Of a DNA stretch of 64,000 bases, positions 58,749-64,000 are shown one piece after another (within the stretch, counting starts at the first letter, position 1; each line of letters opens with the position of its first letter). This stretch comes from Polyporus tsugae (Eukaryota; Basidiomycota; Agaricomycetes; Polyporales; Polyporaceae), in the NCBI GenBank assembly GCA_024305745.1, contig JAHRBS010000007.1, forward strand, positions 558,001 to 622,000. The letters are read 5' to 3'. The notes under the pieces were generated by a model. It was not told where the DNA came from and did not search any database. It worked only from the letters and a program-made list of their open reading frames with translations. The position numbers and the translations under genes were made by a program.

Positions 58749-61700
58749 ATGATGCCGACCCCGCACGCCACACCCGCCGATATTACAACCTTCGCGACGC
58801 GTCTCTTCTCTCGGGAAGATATTCCCATCGACCCCGCGCTGCTGAGCGACACCGCGGTTGTGGCCCACACCGTGTCTCACCCTGGAGACCGCGTGTCGGG
58901 GTCATTATGCAAGGGACCGAACTCTGGGCGACCACCCGACGTTCACGGTGACCCCCCAGCCGTCTGGATCCAAAGCGAGTGGATCCAAAGCGAGGCACCG
59001 CGCGAGCTGCCCCTCACCTCGATCGGAGTGGGCACTGCTCAAGGCGGCATGGGAGACGCAGGGATCATGCCGCTAGTGAGGGCTTCTGGCGAGAGGGTGC
59101 AGCGGCATGATTTCGAGCGGTTTCTGTAAGTCCCCCATCCTCTCTCTGCTGCGCGATGGGTATATGAGCATGCACGTGTGCTCACGAGCCATGCAGGGCG
59201 GAAAATTTCAAGCGCAAGGAACACTTGCTACAAGCATGCGCGTTCTACAACCTGCGCGCGCCGAAGTCCGCCACACTGAGCACCCTCCGGTCGAAGATTG
59301 TAGACCACTGGTGCGTCATTTCACAACCGCCACCTTCTCTGCTGTACTTTTACCTGTAAGCTCACATTTTCCGCTTGTTTTCTCAGGTATCCAAAGGTGT
59401 CGCAGACAGCACCTCGGGCCGTGCCGCCGTCTCCACAGCCGCTCCCCCCGTCATCCCCACAGTCTGATTTCCGACGGCGCACCTCCCGTCCTGTGCGGGA
59501 TATGAGCCTCGGTGTCCTCGATCACTCAGAGCAAGACGACGAGGACGAGGACGCACTTGTGGCACGCTACGATGTTGAGGGAGCGGCGGCGGCGGAGCTT
59601 CTAGAGTACGACCACGACGGGCTAGATGCCGAAGATGAGGAACTCGATGACGACGTGATCGACTCAGATGGTGAGTGGATACAAAGCCTGCAAACATGAC
59701 AACTGGACCCTTGCGCTCACAACACCTCGACAGAGGCCTTCAAACGCTTTCAAGTGAAGACCCGGGTGGACGCGGTCAAGCGCTTCGAGGAGAACCGCCG
59801 CGCGGGTGGTCGGAAGACGCAGCAGGCCAACGAAAAGTCGTGGAATGTGAGTTCATGGGCAGATACACCGGCGTGTACACACGCCTTGCCTACTTGCAGC
59901 TTACGTGACTAATGAGCTTCCCTTTAGCTGTTCATCTGCGCCGCCCTGGAGAAAGGGCATGTGCAGAATAATATTGTCGACGAGCACGCCCTTCTGCTCT
60001 ACATCAACCACACTGCCGGCCGGCCGCAGCGGAACCGCCGTGGCGAAGATATACCAGGGACACGTGTTGGTGCGGTAGGTCCAGCTCGAAAGTGTCTTTG
60101 CTGCTCCCAATCCACTTACATTTGGTGTTGACATCAGTCGCAGATCAAGAAGGAGTTCTTCGGGGCCCTTCGTATCCGTAAGAAGCAGGAAGCGCAAGAC
60201 CCTACACTGGCAACAAGTCGGCCGGCGACAACGGTGGCCGTGTACGACCTCCTCAAGACGTGCATGAACGAAGCCCTCCAGCGCGCACGCCTGTAAGTAG
60301 TGCGCCGTGTGATCACGGTGGCATGCAAATGCTGACAGAATCAACGTGTTTCCTCAACAGCGGCCTGATTCCTGCCCAAGACGCCCCAGACATCATCGCA
60401 AACACATTCCTTGGTCACATCACAGACAAGCAGCGTGCCCGCATACGCATCGGATTCTTGCAGCACCGAGAGTGTACGTGCTCCGAGAGCTCATCGTCAG
60501 CCTAGATACACAATTAATGGATACTACAGTACATAGCACGCTCAAAGGGTTCCTGGCTTGGACACTCTGCAGCGCTAGCGGAAAACGAGGTGACGACATC
60601 CGTGCCCTCAAGTTGTGTGAGATCCAGCCATACACCCTCAGCCACCCGAACAATCTCACAAAGATTCCGGCTATCCTCGGTCTACAAGCCGAGGACAAGG
60701 CTGGACAGCGGGGCATGCAGACGGTGCGTAACAGGCATTGAAGTCGGCGACACTCTCTGAATTGACAAGTGCCATCAGACAGTCAACCCTCGGTACATAT
60801 GCTGGATTGCCCACAGGAATCCTCTCCAGTGCCCTTTCGGGGCTCTCGCCTTCCTCCTTCATTTTCTCTATGACCATTATGGGTTGGGTGAGAAGCTCGA
60901 CATCAAGTGGGACATCAACAAGAGCTGGCGGCAGGTGAGTGACACTCTGCAGCTTCACCTCTTCTCGTTTTCGTCATGCGGCTCAGTGGCTAACTGGTGG
61001 GCATGCAGGTCCACCTGATATTCGGCTCGTCGCCGAACTGCCCATACAATGAGCACAACCTGTACAATCTGTACTGCCAGGCCTTCAAGAAGGCTGACTT
61101 CGAGTCTGGAATCAAGGCCCATCTTCCACGGCATGAGCTGGGATATCTACAGGAGCAGCTTGGGTTGGTGCACTGGATTCCTTTTTCATGTGCTTATACT
61201 AAGTTGTCTTCGGCATTATTAGAGTGGACAGCAGCGAGACTGCTCGACTGGGATGGTCGCGGGACACGTACACGGACGTCTATGCACCCTCTTTGCCCAA
61301 GAAGGTGAGACTCACCAGTTCTTGCTTGACTTGCTTAGGTCTCGTCCTCACGCTGGTGTTGCAGGCCATTCTCGCATGTCACGGCTACATGGAGCACGAG
61401 GAGTACTCTCCCACCCGCTGCAAGGTTCCTGTTCCACCCACGTTTCTTGCCCGAGTGTGTCCCATGGCGGAAGAGGTTGTCGCATCCATTGATGGTGAGT
61501 CACTATCCCTGTCCGTGCTGCTGCCCAGTTGATCGTTCCTATCTGACGCACTCCATCGGTTCTTGGGCAGGCAAAGCAGGCCTTGTCGGAGCAACGAATC
61601 ACTGGCGGATGGTTGTATCCCTACGTCCTCACCTGTTTCTGGTGAGGATCTCGAACGCAACTTGTGGTTTCTGCGGCTTTCCTCCCACCCTTCTAACTGT

Positions 61701-63277
61701 TGATGTCCCAGTGCGCTGCTGCAATATATCAGGTAGCACCAGACTCCTCGATCTTTCGACTGCCTGCGCTAGCACATGATGATGTGAAGCAATGGATGCA
61801 AAGCGAGTATCCTAGCCAGCTTGCCGCACTCGAGGCGAAGGAAGGTGATCCAATCAGCCTTGAGCGTTTGCAAAATACAATGGTCCGCCAGTCTCTTCAG
61901 CATCTGACCCTCACCGTTCAGCGGCAGGCAGACGAGATGGCACGCTTACAAACTCTCGTGAACCGTCGTACGGCTGTGTTTTCACCTCCGAAGGGGTTTG
62001 TGGGGCCGGGAGTGGCCCCAAGCAGTGGTCTCAGTGGTAGTTATGCCGGCGGGATAATGCTCGACTTTGGTTTGTGTATTACTACTGGCAGTTGTTTGCC
62101 TACCACTACTGACGGTCATACACCGTGCCGCAGGTCAAGGTACTAGTAGTGATGGCACCCCCACTGCAGGTCCCCCGGTGGTCGGAGAAGTGCCATCCCT
62201 CGATGCGGCATTTCAACTCCAGTCACGAGATCATCACAAGCACCAGATCGACCCTGGCGAGGCACCCTTGTTTGTCGATGCTGAGACTCGTGCACAGGAG
62301 GATACTGGTGTCTACGAGGCGAAAGACAACTCTCTCCGTGCTTTCGTAGCATCCTCTCCAACATCGGTGATCCTCGCCCGGCCACGGACTGAGGTCGACC
62401 TGGTGCTCCCTCCAGCGGCTGCTTTCACACCGAGAGGTATCTCTGACAGCGACTTGTTGTATGTACTACCCAAGCTAACACTGACCTACAGGGCAACATT
62501 TGCAGCTTCCTGACTTCGGCACAGGCTCCGTTACATGGCAGAAGGTCTTTCAGAAAGTCGTCGACCCAGCCTATCTTTGGGACGTCTGGAAGCCGGAGAA
62601 GACACTCGAGCAATCCACTATCGAAGATCTGTGGGAGTCCTACAATATAGGTACCACAGTCAAGGATGCTGAAGGCAAGCCGATCGGATCAAAGCCACCA
62701 CTCCGCCTTGTCGAGCAGCACTTCCGGTCCTCCTGGTGAAAGACAGCCAAGGTAAGCTAACCACATCTTACACTGCATTTGGAATTGTTGTGTAAACATC
62801 TTCTTTACACGTTCCTTTCGCAGGCACGCAAGACATGGCAGCGTTACCGTGAAATCCCCGAGTGGATAGACGGTGTCATTCGGGCCGAGCGCATTACTCC
62901 AATTGACGCAATTGCGTGGCTTCAAGAGAAGCGGCAGGTTCCGGGGAGTTCTGTCCTCAGAGGTCTCTCTTCACTCACTCAGGACCTCGCGGGAGAGCGG
63001 AAGGCTACATCAGTGTTGAATGGACCTTCCAGCCTTGGTGAGTGCTCTACCAGTGTCTGGAGTCTCCGAGCTGCCCAGTCACGCTTCAATGCCTGCAGTT
63101 TCATCCTCCCGAGTCGCCTCTCCTGTCTCCGCCTCTCCCCATCCAGTGTCGGAGTCCTCATCACTTCAGCTGGGATCATTATCGACCGGATCGGAGAAGC
63201 GCAAACGCGCTCCTGCAGTTGGAGCACGAACGCAAAAGCGGAAGAGAACACGGACTGCGACAACCAGAACGCAGTGA
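58749..63277 (+). pseudogene. Crypton-type tyrosine recombinase gene with GCR1_C-like domain, one in-frame stop
   Basis: A many-exon gene from ATG 58749 to the stop at 63275-63277. The N-terminal part has a SAP-like helical segment and an acidic stretch. The recombinase-like (Ndc10-II/Crypton) core shows FLAWTLCSASGKRGDDIRAL (first Arg), AHLPRHELG (HxxR), LGWSRDTYTDVY (Trp and candidate Tyr nucleophile) and HGYMEHEEYSP. Near 62500-62930 a GCR1_C-like domain follows (DLWESYNIG to TWQRYREIPEWIDGVI), the pairing typical of CryptonF elements. A TGA at 62737-62739 interrupts this domain, where the family usually has a basic residue; CGA to TGA would explain it. The C-terminus has an NLS-like KRKR repeat. 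Exon joins beyond these blocks are approximate. Confidence 0.7.
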
Positions 63278-64000
63278 CTGTAATCATACAGCGCCATGCT
63301 GCCTACCACCGCTCTTTCCGATGTTTCGCGTTTTCTGATGTTTCGCATCGCTTTCAAGGACATATACACAGTGTTGTAACCACTAGTCTAGCATTGTATA
63401 TCAGGTCAGGTGCATGCTGTATTGTAGACACTTTCCGACTCGGACCATACTACTATATCATCTGGTTCTCAACTGTTGGCCTTTGTTCCGTTTTGAGTCT
63501 CATTTACCTGCATTGTAATTCTTGTTCCCTCCCATTTCAATCTTGTGAAATGCACTTGTATAGACCTCAAGTGCACAACAAAAGGATTCAAGAGTCGCGG
63601 CTCGTGTGCCACCCGCCGGCCGCCATGACCCTATGGTGCCTACCACAAATCAATCCTCGCGGCCTCACTTATGTCCATAGCCCTTCCAAAACATTTGATC
63701 AATATTCCATACCTTCACCACTATCCACTTGCACCTTTTATTTAATGACAGAATTGCCGTGCAGCACCCGACAATTCGACCTTTCACACTTCTGCATGCC
63801 GCGCATTTAGCGCCTGACCGCCACGGTCACTGACGACCGTTCAGCAGGCTAGGCTGTCCGAGCTTTGGCACTCATCACGCACACGGTCCAATTGAATTCG
63901 ATCTAGAGCACGAGTAGTATGGATTCAGACCACATCAGGAACTTGGATAAGTCTCACAATCGGGCCCACTGGCAGACTAGCACCTGCTCAGCCTCGGAGA
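63278..64000. other. 3' flank of the recombinase gene
   Basis: No supported gene. A GTCAC-containing motif at 63824-63839 resembles the upstream cluster. No inverted terminal repeats were seen, as expected for Cryptons. Confidence 0.45.

Noticed and set aside
62779..63810. 343-codon frame at the end of the recombinase locus
   Set aside because: Only its first part (TWQRYREIPEWIDGVI) is a real exon; the rest runs through introns and flank, and the true end is in another frame at 63277.
1..64000. CRISPR array, rRNA or bacterial operon features
   Set aside because: Nothing matching; spliced genes and fungal families show a eukaryotic nuclear genome.

Overview
The window looks like nuclear DNA of a basidiomycete fungus, most likely a polypore-type Agaricomycete. 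Genes are dense and cut by many 50-70 nt introns. The conserved genes are fungal (SUV3, mitochondrial TrpRS, mS33, NAA35/MAK10, NTH1, THI20, RAP1), and several accessory families are typical of Agaricomycetes: DUF6533 membrane proteins, PL14-type lyases and an expanded kinase-like family. All exon joins were made by eye from splice signals, frame and comparison of paralogs in the window.

Layout. 1-7.3 kb is duplicated, partly decayed DNA: a DUF6533 gene end, a dead mS33 copy (minus), a dead TrpRS copy (plus), a full DUF6533 gene (A), then the intact mS33 gene (minus). 8.1-12.9 kb holds SUV3, a small secreted-protein gene and an unrecognised gene. 13.1-17.3 kb (minus) has DUF6533 copy B, a decayed unknown ORF and intact mitochondrial TrpRS; it is the inverted counterpart of 2.3-5.8 kb. 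NAA35 (17.5-20.3 kb) is divergent from TrpRS.

20.53-28.14 kb and about 47.48-55.25 kb are the arms of a large inverted duplication. Each arm has a DUF6533 gene (C, D), an unrecognised gene, a complete THI20 gene and a complete NTH1 gene, in mirror order. The roughly 19 kb between the arms holds four tandem PL14-type lyase genes (29.5-38.4 kb) bracketed by two identical, inward-facing tRNA-Gly(CCC) genes, then RAP1, a methyltransferase, a kinase-like gene and a second methyltransferase paralog on the opposite strand.

55.9-57.3 kb encodes a single-pass membrane protein with a cytosolic coiled coil. 58.7-63.3 kb is a Crypton-type tyrosine recombinase gene with a GCR1_C-like domain interrupted by an in-frame stop.

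How it fits together. Mitochondrial expression is represented by SUV3 (RNA turnover), mS33 (small ribosomal subunit) and TrpRS. The four lyases look like a secreted polysaccharide-degrading set made by local duplication. The dominant theme is structural: repeated segmental duplication, mostly inverted, and each of the three larger duplicated blocks carries a DUF6533 gene. No operons, CRISPR arrays or rRNA genes were seen.
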